A DNA stretch of 35,319 nucleotides from Burkholderiaceae bacterium (GTDB taxonomy: Bacteria > Pseudomonadota > Gammaproteobacteria > Burkholderiales > Burkholderiaceae_C), in the NCBI GenBank assembly GCA_030654805.1, contig JAURWR010000007.1, positions 1-35,319 on the forward strand, given 5' to 3'. This document shows positions 1-8,544 of this stretch, piece by piece (position 1 is the first letter of the stretch; every line of letters starts with the position of its first letter). The notes under the pieces are model-generated. The model worked only from the letters and a program-made list of their open reading frames with translations, was not told where the DNA came from and ran no database searches. The position numbers were made by a program, and so were the translations under genes.

Positions 1-874
1 ACAGCAGGAACAGGCAGATCCAGCTGACCCACATCACCCACCAAGTCACGCTGTGCGCGCCGTACTTGTCCGACAGCCAGCCACCGACAGCGCGAAGCAC
101 CCCGCCCGGCAGCGAGAAGCACGCGGCCAGCAGTGCGGCGGAGCGGATGTCGAGGCCGAACTCGCCGACGTAGTACTGCACCATCCACAGCGACAGCCCC
201 ACATACCCGCCGAACACGATGCTGTAGTACTGGCAGTACTTGAGCACCTTGGGCTCTTTCAGCATCTTGAGCTGGTCGCTGAACTTCGTGTTGGACGGCA
301 CCAGGTGCGCCGGGTCGCTGTGGCTGAACATCCAGAACAGAACCACCGTCCCGAGCATGATCGCGGCATAGACCATCGGCACCATCGTCCAGCCGAAGGC
401 GACCAGCAGCGCCGGCGCGACGAACTTGTTGACCGCCGCACCGGAGTTGCCTGCGCCGTACACGCCCATCGCGAAGCCCTGGCGGTTTTTCGGGAACCAG
501 CGGGCGACGTAGGGCGTGCCGACCGAGAACGACCCGCCGGCCAGTCCGACGAACAGACCGATGGTCAGGAAGTGCCAATAAGCGGTGGCGTAGCTCATCA
601 GCCAGATGGCGGGCACGGTGGCCGCCATCAGCAACGTCATCACGATGCGACCGCCGTACTTGTCTGTCCAGATGCCCAACGGCACGCGGATCAGCGACCC
701 GGTGAGAATCGGCGTCGCGGTCAGCAGGCCGAATTCGGTCGCGTTGAGGCCCAGCGTCTTCTTGATCGGGATGCCGATCACGCCGAACATCATCCACACC
801 ATGAAGCACACGGTGAAGGCCAGCGTGCTCACCAGCAGCACCGCCAGCGCCTGGCTGTTCTTGCTCTTGCTCAT
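1..874 (-). CDS. narK: Nitrate/nitrite MFS transporter NarK (C-terminus beyond window)
   Basis: Major facilitator of the nitrate/nitrite porter (NNP) family, moving nitrate in and/or nitrite out across the inner membrane for nitrate respiration. The minus-strand frame is open from an ATG at 874 to the window edge, about 291 codons; the C-terminal part is missing. It begins MSKSKNSQALAVLLVSTLAF and shows successive hydrophobic helices. The MFS loop-2 motif is present (GIWTDKYGGR), as is the glycine-rich NNP signature around GGSFSVGTPYVARWF followed by GVYGAGNSGAAVNKF. It lies downstream of narX-narL on the same strand. A perfect FNR box at 1029-1042, about 155 bp upstream, suggests its own oxygen-controlled promoter. 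Family assignment is strong. Whether it is a NarK1-type symporter or a NarK2-type antiporter cannot be decided from this fragment. Confidence 0.93.
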   Translation of the reverse strand, partial: MSKSKNSQALAVLLVSTLAFTVCFMVWMMFGVIGIPIKKTLGLNATEFGLLTATPILTGSLIRVPLGIWTDKYGGRIVMTLLMAATVPAIWLMSYATAYWHFLTIGLFVGLAGGSFSVGTPYVARWFPKNRQGFAMGVYGAGNSGAAVNKFVAPALLVAFGWTMVPMVYAAIMLGTVVLFWMFSHSDPAHLVPSNTKFSDQLKMLKEPKVLKYCQYYSIVFGGYVGLSLWMVQYYVGEFGLDIRSAALLAACFSLPGGVLRAVGGWLSDKYGAHSVTWWVMWVSWICLFLL

Positions 875-963
875 CTTGCAGTCCACTCGGTTGGCATGAG
901 CAGACTGTAGAAATCAGCACCTCATCGCGGCATCCGTCGCTGGGAGTGCCAAGGCACGGCAGA

Positions 964-995
964 AGAACGATGCGGCCGATGGCCGCCATCGTTCT
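964..995 (-). terminator. Hairpin between narL and narK
   Basis: Outer arms AGAACGATG (964-972) and CATCGTTCT (987-995) pair perfectly. Inside them CGGCC (973-977) pairs with GGCCG (981-985) around a GAT loop, with one bulged base at 986, giving a 14-bp stem. No T-run follows on the minus strand, so it is not a classical intrinsic terminator. It could end narXL transcripts weakly. If the FNR box at 1029-1042 drives narK, it would instead sit near the 5' end of the narK leader. Confidence 0.45.
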
Positions 996-1028
996 GAAGA
1001 ACTACCGAATCAGAAAATCGCCGATCGA

Positions 1029-1042
1029 TTGATCTGGATCAA
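1029..1042 (-). promoter_or_regulatory. FNR/Anr box upstream of narK
   Basis: The sequence TTGATCTGGATCAA matches the FNR consensus TTGAT-N4-ATCAA at all ten specified positions. It overlaps the narL stop codon and lies about 155 bp upstream of the narK ATG. With the usual class II spacing (centre near -41.5), transcription would start near position 994. Activation of narK at low oxygen by FNR/Anr is the expected role (family knowledge). No binding has been shown here. Confidence 0.82.
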
Positions 1043-1719
1043 CCCAGACCGTGCTCGGCCGCGATCACGGCGGCGTGCACGCGCGAACTCACGTCGAGCT
1101 TGCGCAGGATGTGCTGCACGTGGATCTTCACGGTCGTCTCGGCGATGCCGAGCGCACGCGCAATCTCCTTGTTGCTCTGCCCCCGGGCGATGCCGCGCAG
1201 GATGTCCTGCTCGCGCGGCGACAACGCATCGAGCCTCGACACCGGAACGACAGGCGCCGGCGTTGCGGCCGGCGGACTGGCCGCATCGCGGTAGGCGGCC
1301 ACCAGCTTGCCCGTCATCTCGTCGGCGATCACGCTTTCGCCGCGCATGACACGCCGGATCGCCACCGACAACGCATCACCCTCGATGGTCTTGAGCAGGT
1401 AGCCGCAGGCTCCGCCGCGCAAGGCGGCAGCGAGATCGCGCTCGTCTTCGCTGACGGTCAACATCAGCACCCGCACGCCGGGGGCCGCTTCATACAACGC
1501 CGGCAACGCATCGACCCCGTTGACGCCCGGCAGGTGGTTGTCGAGCAGGATCACATCGGGCCGCAGGTCGGCCGCCCTGCGTTGTGCCTCGCCGGCATCG
1601 GCCGCATCGCCGACGACGTCGAACTGCGGGTCGCGCTGAAGCAATGCTGTCAGGCCCCGCCGGAACAGCGTGTGGTCGTCGACGACGAGGATACGGATTC
1701 GGGGAGTCGTGTTGTTCAT
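1039..1719 (-). CDS. narL: Nitrate/nitrite response regulator NarL
   Basis: A 226-aa response regulator of the NarL/FixJ class and partner of the NarX kinase encoded immediately upstream (9-bp gap). The N-terminal receiver has the acidic pair in LVVDDHTLF and the phospho-acceptor Asp60 in ILLDNHLPG (E. coli NarL uses Asp59), plus the conserved Lys in GYLLKTIEG. A proline/alanine linker around residues 148-160 leads to a LuxR-type helix-turn-helix: LSPREQDILRGIARGQSNKEIA, then TTVKIHVQHILRKL. The likely role is control of nitrate-respiration genes such as narK and a nar reductase outside the window. The stop codon overlaps the FNR box that precedes narK. Length and domain order are normal for the family. 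Confidence 0.95.
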   Translation of the reverse strand: MNNTTPRIRILVVDDHTLFRRGLTALLQRDPQFDVVGDAADAGEAQRRAADLRPDVILLDNHLPGVNGVDALPALYEAAPGVRVLMLTVSEDERDLAAALRGGACGYLLKTIEGDALSVAIRRVMRGESVIADEMTGKLVAAYRDAASPPAATPAPVVPVSRLDALSPREQDILRGIARGQSNKEIARALGIAETTVKIHVQHILRKLDVSSRVHAAVIAAEHGLG

Positions 1720-1728
1720 CCAGTCAGT

Positions 1729-3639
1729 TCAGGCCAGTTGAGCTTGCTGCGACAGGTCGACGGGTGTCTTCTGGGTTGAGGGCAGGGTCAGCACGATCGA
1801 GGTGCCCCGCCCCGGGGTCGACAACACCTCGAACTGGGCGCCGAGTCGCTCGGCCCGCTCCGCCATGATGCGCAGACCGACGTGGGTCTCGTCCGGCGGC
1901 CCGTCGCGATTCGAGAATCCGAGACCGTCGTCGCGCACCTCCAGCCGCCATTGCGGCTGCTGCTGCACGTCCAGCCACACCTGACCGGCCCGGGCGTGCT
2001 TGCGGATGTTGGACAGCGCTTCCTGCACGATGTGCAACACCTGGATCTGCATGTCGGGCGCCAGCGGCAGGCCCTGCCCCTGCATCTGCAGCGTCGCCTT
2101 CAGTCCGGTTTGATGCTCGAACTTGCGCAGCGTGGTCATCAGCGCCGGCTCGATGTCCTCGGCATTGGCGCGGGTGCGGAAATGCATCAGCAATTCGCGC
2201 ACGTCGCCGTAGCTTTCCCGCACACCGACATCGATCTCGCCGAGCACGTGCTGCACTTGCTCCGGATCACCCTTGGCGAGGGCATCGCGCATCAGCTGCA
2301 CCTGGATCTTCAGGAAGGCGAGCGACTGCGCGATCGAGTCGTGCAGTTCGCGCGCCAGGAAGCTGCGCTCCTGCGACACCGCCGCCTCCAGGCCGAGCGC
2401 ATTGAGACGCAGGTTCTCCATCGCACCGGCGAGTTGCACCGTCAGCGCGTCGAGCAGCGAACGTTCGGCCTCGGAAAGATCGACCTGCGCATGGAAGAAG
2501 AGATCGACCTCGCCCATCAACCGGTCGTGCAGCCGGATCGGCACCGACACGACGGTCTCGAAGCCCGCCCGGGCGCAGTGCCCCATGCGCGTGGGCTGCA
2601 TCGCGCGGATCGGGATCACACGGGCGCCAGGCGGTGCGTCGGGCGCACCGCAATGGCAATCGCCGGCCATCAGGCAGTGTTCTGCTTCGAGCATGGCCTG
2701 CGGCAGGCCATGCGAAGCCAGCATCAGGTATCGCCGATTGGTCTCGTCGGACCAGCGCAACGCCACGCCATCCGCGTGCGCGATGCGTGCCACGCTCTTC
2801 GTGAAACCGGCAGCGAGTTCATCGAGCGTCACGGCCCGGGTGACGAGGTTGGTGACTTCGTAGAGGCTTTCCAGCCGCTCGTGCTTCTCCTCGAGCTGTG
2901 CGGTCTTCTCGTGCACGCGGCTCTCCAGGCCTCGGTACATCGACTGCAGCTGCTCCGACATGTCGTTGAACCCGGTGGCCAGCGTGCCGAATTCGTCTGT
3001 CGTGGTGCACTCGACACGGGCACCCAGGTCACCGCCCTGGATGCGATGGATCGCCTGCTTCAGCAGGCCGACGGGCTCCAGAACGAACAGGTAGCCGGTG
3101 TAGAGCAGCACCGCCGCACCCACCACCGCAAAGGCCATCAGCCCGACCTGCAGCAGGTGCATCAGCGACGCCCAGCGCGACAGGTGCGCCTCGATGCTGG
3201 ACACGAAAGCATCGATGTGCGAAGCGAACGCCGCAGCATCGGCCGCCAGGGTCGTCGACGTGGAGGGCGGCATCATCCCCGCGAAGCGATCGCGGTAGCG
3301 AACCCAGTCTTGCTCGACCGCGGCAAAGCGTTGCCGGACCGTGTCGTCCCACGGGACGAACAGCGGCCGCTCCGGGTCGCCCTGCCGCAGCAACTGCAGG
3401 CTGGCCTCGAACTCGGCCCGCTGTTTCGGCAGCGCCTGGGTGTCGCCCGTGCCGACGGACAGCACCATGCGATAGGCCTGCATGCGCATCCGGCCCGCTT
3501 CGTTGACCGACGCAGCGCCGCCTTCGAGCTGCAGCGACATCCACACCAGGACGGCGATCGAGAAGATCGCCACCAGCAGGAACGGGGCAGCCACCAGGGA
3601 GAGCTTCGCCCCGAGGGGCCAGTGACGAACGGTGCGCAT
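1729..3639 (-). CDS. narX: Nitrate/nitrite sensor histidine kinase NarX
   Basis: A 636-aa membrane sensor kinase that detects nitrate/nitrite in the periplasm and phosphorylates NarL. Order visible: transmembrane helix 1 (about 13-36); a periplasmic region with the NarX/NarQ-type P-box (NEAGRMRMQAYRM, residues 46-58), the anion-binding segment; transmembrane helix 2 (about 161-188); HAMP (about 190-240); a coiled coil; a GAF-like region with several cysteines (CLMAGDCHCG near 322-331); a HisKA_3 dimerisation domain with phospho-acceptor His433 in ARELHDSIAQSLAFLK; and a HATPase_c domain with LSNIRKHARA, DDGLGF and GRGTSIVL. Central cysteines are also known in NarX-type kinases. It is the first gene of narX-narL. 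No clear FNR box is seen in the 79-bp gap upstream of its start. Confidence 0.94.
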   Translation of the reverse strand: MRTVRHWPLGAKLSLVAAPFLLVAIFSIAVLVWMSLQLEGGAASVNEAGRMRMQAYRMVLSVGTGDTQALPKQRAEFEASLQLLRQGDPERPLFVPWDDTVRQRFAAVEQDWVRYRDRFAGMMPPSTSTTLAADAAAFASHIDAFVSSIEAHLSRWASLMHLLQVGLMAFAVVGAAVLLYTGYLFVLEPVGLLKQAIHRIQGGDLGARVECTTTDEFGTLATGFNDMSEQLQSMYRGLESRVHEKTAQLEEKHERLESLYEVTNLVTRAVTLDELAAGFTKSVARIAHADGVALRWSDETNRRYLMLASHGLPQAMLEAEHCLMAGDCHCGAPDAPPGARVIPIRAMQPTRMGHCARAGFETVVSVPIRLHDRLMGEVDLFFHAQVDLSEAERSLLDALTVQLAGAMENLRLNALGLEAAVSQERSFLARELHDSIAQSLAFLKIQVQLMRDALAKGDPEQVQHVLGEIDVGVRESYGDVRELLMHFRTRANAEDIEPALMTTLRKFEHQTGLKATLQMQGQGLPLAPDMQIQVLHIVQEALSNIRKHARAGQVWLDVQQQPQWRLEVRDDGLGFSNRDGPPDETHVGLRIMAERAERLGAQFEVLSTPGRGTSIVLTLPSTQKTPVDLSQQAQLA

Positions 3640-3718
3640 GGATGGGACTCAGCAGTCGGGCTGCGCGGGAAAGGTTCGATCGATCGCAGCCACGCACATC
3701 ATGCGTGAAACACCACCG

Positions 3719-5389
3719 CTAGTGGAAGAACTGGCGCGCACTCGAAGCGGTTCGGTAGACACCCCAGGCCATCGGCAACGACACCGCGGCCCACGCCAGC
3801 ACCGCCCACAGCGGCTGCGGTCGAGGGGCGGCCGATTCAGCCGCTGCGTCCTGGGCCGTCATGGCGTGATCGTGGGCCAGCCGTTTTTCCTCGGCCAGTT
3901 CGGCGGGGGTCATGAACCATTTGTCGGCCACGGGTCTCACAAGCAGGTTGCAGGCGAAGCCGATCACGAGCATGCCCACCAGGATGTACATCGTCTGGTT
4001 GTAGACCTGCTCGCGCGGCATGCCGAGTGCAAGCTGGTACTCGCGCATGTAGTTCACGATCACCGGCCCCAGGATGCCGGCGGTGGCCCAGGCCGTCAGC
4101 AGGCGTCCGTGGATCGCACCCACCATCTGCGTGCCGAAAAGATCGGCCAGATAGGCCGGCACGGCCGCGAAGCCGCCCCCATACATGCTGACGATGATGC
4201 AGAACGCAGCGACGAACAGCAGCTGGTGACCGGCTCCGGCACTGGCTGGAATGCTGGCGTAGAGCAGGCCACCCAGCACGAAGAACACCGCATAGGTCGC
4301 CTTTCGGCCCAACCTGTCGGACAGGCTGGCCCAGAAGAAGCGACCACCGATGTTGAACAGGCTGAGCAAGGCCGTGAATCCTGCGGCGACGCCGGCAATC
4401 GCGGCCAGCTGGGTGGCGTCCAGCTCGTTGAACTTCAACGCCTGACCGATCAACTGCCCGCCGAACACCTCCTGCAACATCGGGCTCGCCATGCCGATCA
4501 CGCCGATGCCGGCCGACACGTTCATGCACAGCACCATCCACAGCAACCAGAACTGCGGAATGCCCCAGACCTTCTTCACGTGCACGTGGCGCTGGGTGAT
4601 CATCGCGTCGCGTTTTCGATCGACAGGCGGCATCCAGTTTGCCGGCTTCCAGCCACTGGGCGGTACGCGATAAGCGAATGCGCCACCCATCATGAAGACG
4701 AGATAGATCGCGGCCAGCACCAGGAAGGTCGAGGCCACGCCGACGTCGGTGGGCGTGGCGAAGATCTTCATCAATTCGGCGGCCAGCGGTGAGCCGATCA
4801 TCGCCCCGCCACCGAACCCCATGATCGCCATGCCGGTGGCCATGCCGCGGCGATCGGGGAACCACTTGATCAGCGTCGACACCGGCGAGATGTAGCCCAG
4901 ACCGAGCCCGATGCCGCCGATGAACCCGGCGCCCAGCCACAGCAGCCAGAGCTGATGCGTCTCCACGCCGAGCGCCGAGATGACGAGCCCGCCGCACCAG
5001 CACAGCGCCGCGACCACGGCCGCCTTGCGCGGACCGGCCCGCTCCAGCCAGCCGCCCCAGAGGGCCGCCGACGAACCCAGCAGCACGAAGAACAGCGTGT
5101 ACATCCAGCCCAGGCTGGAGATGCGCCAATCGCACGAGGTGGTGAACAGCTCGGCCCACAGACTCATGTCGGCGGGACAGGCGAGCGAGCGATCGATGCC
5201 GATCGCCTTCGACAGCGGCAGCCAGAACACCGAGAAGCCGTACGCCATGCCGATGCACAGATGGATCGCCAGCGCCGCCGGCGGCACCAGCCAGCGGTTG
5301 AAGCCCGGTGCGGCGATCGTGCGCTCCTTGGCCAGCAAGCCCGGCCGCGCCGCGCCGGGATGGACGCTCGCGGACGCAGCCGTGGTCAC
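3719..5389 (-). CDS. OFA-family MFS transporter (oxalate/formate antiporter-like)
   Basis: A 556-aa major facilitator resembling the oxalate:formate antiporter (OFA) family, likely exchanging or importing a small carboxylate. The start chosen is a GTG at 5389 that overlaps the thiolase TGA (GTGA), implying translational coupling. The same frame stays open far into the thiolase gene, but that upstream part is antisense-type read-through without family features. Twelve or more hydrophobic helices are visible, with the MFS loop motif GGWLERAGPRKAA and the OFA-like stretch GYISPVSTLIKWFPDRRGMA. A second loop motif, SDRLGRKATY, begins the C-terminal half. The insertion after helix 1 (SLACPADMSLWAELFTTSCDW) is long for the superfamily. 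The substrate is not determinable. Pairing with a thiolase suggests a short-chain acid whose CoA ester enters beta-ketothiolysis (inference). Confidence 0.82.
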   Translation of the reverse strand: MTTAASASVHPGAARPGLLAKERTIAAPGFNRWLVPPAALAIHLCIGMAYGFSVFWLPLSKAIGIDRSLACPADMSLWAELFTTSCDWRISSLGWMYTLFFVLLGSSAALWGGWLERAGPRKAAVVAALCWCGGLVISALGVETHQLWLLWLGAGFIGGIGLGLGYISPVSTLIKWFPDRRGMATGMAIMGFGGGAMIGSPLAAELMKIFATPTDVGVASTFLVLAAIYLVFMMGGAFAYRVPPSGWKPANWMPPVDRKRDAMITQRHVHVKKVWGIPQFWLLWMVLCMNVSAGIGVIGMASPMLQEVFGGQLIGQALKFNELDATQLAAIAGVAAGFTALLSLFNIGGRFFWASLSDRLGRKATYAVFFVLGGLLYASIPASAGAGHQLLFVAAFCIIVSMYGGGFAAVPAYLADLFGTQMVGAIHGRLLTAWATAGILGPVIVNYMREYQLALGMPREQVYNQTMYILVGMLVIGFACNLLVRPVADKWFMTPAELAEEKRLAHDHAMTAQDAAAESAAPRPQPLWAVLAWAAVSLPMAWGVYRTASSARQFFH

Positions 5390-6570
5390 AGCATCTCGAT
5401 GGCGAGTGCGATGCCCTGCCCGCCGCCGATGCACAGCGTGACGATGCCGCGCTTCAGGCCGTCGCGCCTCATGGAGTGCATCAGCCGGGTCGACAGGATC
5501 GCGCCGCTGGCGCCGATAGGATGTCCGTGCGCGATGGCCCCGCCCTCGACGTTCACCACGTCCTCGGCGAAGCCGATCTCGCGCAGGCACGACAGCGCGA
5601 TCGCGGCGAAGGCCTCGTTGATCTCGACCCGATCGACATCGGTCAGCGACCAGCCGGCGCGGGCCAACGCCTGGTGCACCGAGGGCGCGGGCCCCAGCCC
5701 GAAGAAGTCGGGCTCGACCGCCGCGAGGCCGAAGCTCGCCAGGCGCGCCATCGGCACCAGGCCGTTCTTCTCCGCCCAGCCGCGCTCGGCCAGCAGCATT
5801 GCCGAGGCGCCGGTGTTCAGGCCCGGCGAGTTGCCGGCGGTGATCGTGCCTTCCTTGCGAAACGCAGGCTTCAGCTTGGCCAGCGACTCGGCGGTGGTCT
5901 CGGGTCGGTTGTGCTCGTCCTGGTCGAACACCATCGGTCCCTTGCGCCCGGGCACCTCGACCGGAGCGATCTCGGCGGAGAACAGGCCCGCAGCCTGTGC
6001 GGCGGAAAAGCGTTGCTGAGAGCGCAGCGCCCAGCGGTCCTGGTCCTCGCGGGAGATGTGGTGCTTCGTGACCAGGTCCTCGGCATGCCAGCCGGAATGC
6101 TTGCTGCTGAACGCGTCGTTCAGGCCGTCGTGCAGCATGCTGTCGATCAGCGAGACATCGCCCATGCGCGCGCCCCAGCGGCCCTGCGGAAGCAGGTAGG
6201 GCGCGCGGTCCATGTTCTCCATGCCGCCGGCGATCGCGCAATCGATCAGGCCGGCCCAGATTTCGGTGGCGGCCGTCGCGACCGCCTGCGCTCCGGAACC
6301 GCAGACGCGATTGACCGTCATCGCAGGCACCTCCACCGGCAACCCGCCACCGATGGCGGCCTGGCGCGACGAGTTCATCCTCACGCCGGCCTGGATGACG
6401 TTGCCCATCACCACCGACTGCACCCGGTCGCCCGAGAGTCCGGACCGTCTCAGGCACTCGCGGATCGCGACGGCGCCCAGGGCCGGGGCCGGCAGGTCCT
6501 TCAACGTGCCGGAGTAGGTACCGATCGCCGTGCGAACAGGGTGGCAAAGAACGATTTCGCGAGCAGTCAT
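5386..6570 (-). CDS. Acetyl-CoA C-acyltransferase (thiolase)
   Basis: A 394-aa thiolase that condenses or cleaves (aceto)acetyl-CoA or 3-ketoacyl-CoA in the cytosol. The catalytic residues are visible: nucleophile Cys90 in VNRVCGSGAQA, His350 in AHGHPIGASG, and Cys380 in TLCIGGGQG. Length is typical of the AtoB/PhaA/FadA family. The ATG at 6570 is preceded by a purine-rich GGGAGAGGAACC ribosome-binding site. The downstream OFA transporter starts inside its stop codon, so the two form an operon. An FNR-type box lies 86 bp upstream. Without adjacent pha or fad genes, a biosynthetic (PHB, acetoacetate) versus degradative role remains open, and no gene symbol is assigned. Confidence 0.92.
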   Translation of the reverse strand: MTAREIVLCHPVRTAIGTYSGTLKDLPAPALGAVAIRECLRRSGLSGDRVQSVVMGNVIQAGVRMNSSRQAAIGGGLPVEVPAMTVNRVCGSGAQAVATAATEIWAGLIDCAIAGGMENMDRAPYLLPQGRWGARMGDVSLIDSMLHDGLNDAFSSKHSGWHAEDLVTKHHISREDQDRWALRSQQRFSAAQAAGLFSAEIAPVEVPGRKGPMVFDQDEHNRPETTAESLAKLKPAFRKEGTITAGNSPGLNTGASAMLLAERGWAEKNGLVPMARLASFGLAAVEPDFFGLGPAPSVHQALARAGWSLTDVDRVEINEAFAAIALSCLREIGFAEDVVNVEGGAIAHGHPIGASGAILSTRLMHSMRRDGLKRGIVTLCIGGGQGIALAIEML

Positions 6571-6655
6571 GGTTCCTCTCCCAGAGTGGATCGGCGGATG
6601 CTAGGCGGGTTCTGGGATTTCAGTCGGTCGAGACTCCGGATGACCTGCTCTGCCG

Positions 6656-6669
6656 TTGACGCAGATCAA
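6656..6669. promoter_or_regulatory. FNR/Anr-type box upstream of the thiolase-transporter operon
   Basis: TTGACGCAGATCAA differs from the consensus TTGAT-N4-ATCAA by one base (C for T at position 5), a common natural variant. It sits in the divergent gap, 86 bp upstream of the thiolase ATG (minus strand) and about 190 bp upstream of the plus-strand ORF at 6863. The spacing fits activation of the thiolase operon with a leader of roughly 50 nt. Direction is inferred from distance. Confidence 0.68.
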
Positions 6670-6862
6670 GGCCAGCCGCACTGCGGGGAAGGGGTCTGGC
6701 GTGCCTCCTTGCCGATGCAATTCAGGGGATGCAGAGAGAAGTCCATGCACCGCGTTCGGGTGCATCGATCAGAAAACTGATGCGCCGACTTCGGCTCAAG
6801 TTGAAACCTCGGATGCCGAAACCGAGGAGTCGACGTTCAAGCGGCAAGCGCAGGCAAATCAA

Positions 6863-7462
6863 ATGTCCTCCTCACCTTCATCCAGCAAGGAACCCCGGAA
6901 GCGCCGTCAGAAAAAGACTTCCATCGAGCGCCGCAGCACACCGAGCGACCCGGGAATGCTCGACAAAATCCGCATCGTGAAGGGCGCACTGGGCCGACCG
7001 CTCCGTGTGGAACGGCGGGGGCTCCAATTCCACCTGGTGCTGGGCGATCGCAGACGCACGCCGCGCTCGGTCGACCCGCTTTCCGTGACCCAGATGTGCG
7101 CCGAGCTTCGCGAGCGCCTGCTGGTCCACGAACACGATCACGCCGCCGAGGTGATGCGCCACCTGGTCTTCGTGCACGACGTGCTCGGACGCAAAGGCTG
7201 GGACGCCATCGAGGCCCTGCCTGCACGCACGATCGGCAAGGCCCTGGTGCAGGCCGAGATGCTGGTCAGTCAGCAAGGGTCCCAGGCACTGACAAGGTTG
7301 ATCGAGCGCCTGCGCGTTCTGAAAGTCGCAGCCGACCTCCGCGACGAGCGAAAAGCCGGGTCACACGATGCGAGTGACGAGAAATCGATGCAGGTCTCGG
7401 AGAGCACCCACGAAGACGTCGAGGACATCCAGCGCCATTGGGGAGGCGGCCTCCCCGCATGA
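6863..7462 (+). CDS. Hypothetical basic protein, 199 aa
   Basis: I do not recognise this protein. The frame is open further upstream, but its only upstream start (a TTG at 6656) lies inside the FNR-type box, so the ATG at 6863 (MSSSPSSSKEPRKRRQKK) is preferred; the ribosome-binding site there is weak. The N-terminus is Ser/Lys/Arg-rich and probably disordered. The central part (about residues 30-160) is a mix of short strands and amphipathic helices (LRVERRGLQFHLVLGD, then VTQMCAELRERLLVHEHDHAAEVMRHLVFV). The C-terminus is charged. There is no signal peptide or membrane helix. It is divergent from the thiolase operon and convergent with livM, so it is probably transcribed alone. Confidence 0.6.
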   Translation: MSSSPSSSKEPRKRRQKKTSIERRSTPSDPGMLDKIRIVKGALGRPLRVERRGLQFHLVLGDRRRTPRSVDPLSVTQMCAELRERLLVHEHDHAAEVMRHLVFVHDVLGRKGWDAIEALPARTIGKALVQAEMLVSQQGSQALTRLIERLRVLKVAADLRDERKAGSHDASDEKSMQVSESTHEDVEDIQRHWGGGLPA

Positions 7463-7529
7463 CGGGCGATGCCGGGAAGCGGCAGCAGAGACCGACTCCC
7501 TGCCCGAGAACCGAACCGCAGGCCCGGCA

Positions 7530-7549
7530 GCGCTGATCCGGATCAGCGC
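7530..7549. repeat. Perfect 20-bp palindrome between convergent genes
   Basis: GCGCTGATCCGGATCAGCGC is a perfect palindrome covering the livM stop codon (7543-7545) and lying 67 bp beyond the end of the plus-strand ORF at 7462. No T-run flanks it. It could act as a bidirectional transcript-end stem. The core TGAT-CCGG-ATCA also resembles an FNR half-site pair, but the location between two gene ends argues against a promoter role. Confidence 0.5.
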
Positions 7550-8478
7550 CGAGCCGAGCGCCGCTTCTGCCACGCCAGCAGTTCGCCGACAAAGCCACGC
7601 CGGAACGCGATGACGCAGACGACAAAGATCGCGCCGAGGATCACCGTGACCCACGAACCCACGCGGTCGGACAGGTGGTCCTGCAAGCCGATGATCGTGA
7701 ACGCGCCGATCACCGGGCCAGCGAAGGTGCCCATGCCGCCCAGCAACGTCATCAGCACCACCTCGCCCGACAGCGACCAGTGCGCGTCGGACAGCGTGGC
7801 GAAGCCCAGCACCAGCGTCTTCAGCGAACCGGCCAGGCCGGCCAGCGCGGTCGACAGCACGAACGCGAGCAGCTTGTAGCGATCGACGTCGTAGCCGAGT
7901 GAAATGGCTCGCGGCTCGTTCTCGCGGATCGCCTTCAGCACCTGGCCGAACGGCGAGTGGACGATGCGCACGATCAGCGCGAACACCGCCACAAACACCG
8001 CGAGCACCACGTAGTACATCGTCACGTCGCTGCCGAGCGGAAGGAACCCGAACAGCGTGCCACGCGGCACGCCCTGCAGGCCGTCTTCGCCACCCGTGAA
8101 CGGTGCCTGCAGGCAGACGAAATACACCATCTGCGCCAGCGCCAGCGTGATCATCGCGAAGTAGATACCCTGGCGGCGAATCGCCAGCAGGCCGACGCCC
8201 AGACCGAGCAACGCGGCCACGCCGGTGCCGGCCAGCACGCCGAGCTCGGGCGACCAGCCGGCGCTGCGCACCAGCCAGCCTGTGGCGTAGGCCGCCGCGC
8301 CGAGGAACGCCGCGTGACCGAACGACAGCAGGCCGGTGTAGCCCAGCAGCAGGTTGAACGCGCACGCGAAGATCGCGTAGCACAGCGCCTTCATCATGAA
8401 GACCGGGTAAAGGCCGATGAACGGCGCGAGCAGCAGCAACACCAATCCGGCAAGCCAGGTCCAGCGGGCGATTTTCAT
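7543..8478 (-). CDS. livM: Branched-chain amino acid ABC transporter permease LivM
   Basis: A 311-aa inner-membrane permease of the HAAT (branched-chain amino acid/amide) ABC family, pairing with LivH. It shows multiple hydrophobic helices and the LivM hallmarks: LLGYTGLLSFGHAAFLGAAAY near residues 44-64, YFAMITLALAQMVY, and the cytoplasmic coupling segment FGQVLKAIRENEPRAISLGY. Length is typical. It is the last gene of livG-F-K-H-M, separated from livH by 111 bp that hold a copy of the stop-proximal repeat. The true substrate (Leu/Ile/Val, urea, amides or aromatic compounds) cannot be told from the permease. Confidence 0.93.
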   Translation of the reverse strand: MKIARWTWLAGLVLLLLAPFIGLYPVFMMKALCYAIFACAFNLLLGYTGLLSFGHAAFLGAAAYATGWLVRSAGWSPELGVLAGTGVAALLGLGVGLLAIRRQGIYFAMITLALAQMVYFVCLQAPFTGGEDGLQGVPRGTLFGFLPLGSDVTMYYVVLAVFVAVFALIVRIVHSPFGQVLKAIRENEPRAISLGYDVDRYKLLAFVLSTALAGLAGSLKTLVLGFATLSDAHWSLSGEVVLMTLLGGMGTFAGPVIGAFTIIGLQDHLSDRVGSWVTVILGAIFVVCVIAFRRGFVGELLAWQKRRSARR

Positions 8479-8544
8479 GAGCGCACCCCCGCGGGCAAGG
8501 CGTGATCAAGCCACCGCGAAGCCCGGGTCGCCCGGGCCGAAGCG

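Noticed and set aside
5390-6547. Extension of the OFA transporter frame upstream to give a 942-aa protein
   Set aside because: The added part overlaps the well-supported thiolase gene, is Arg/Gly/Pro-rich without family features, and a GTGA-coupled start at 5389 fits the transporter family.
6656-6862. TTG start at 6656 for the hypothetical protein
   Set aside because: This start codon is the first base triplet of the FNR-type box; the added 69 residues are low-complexity and the ATG at 6863 is more credible.
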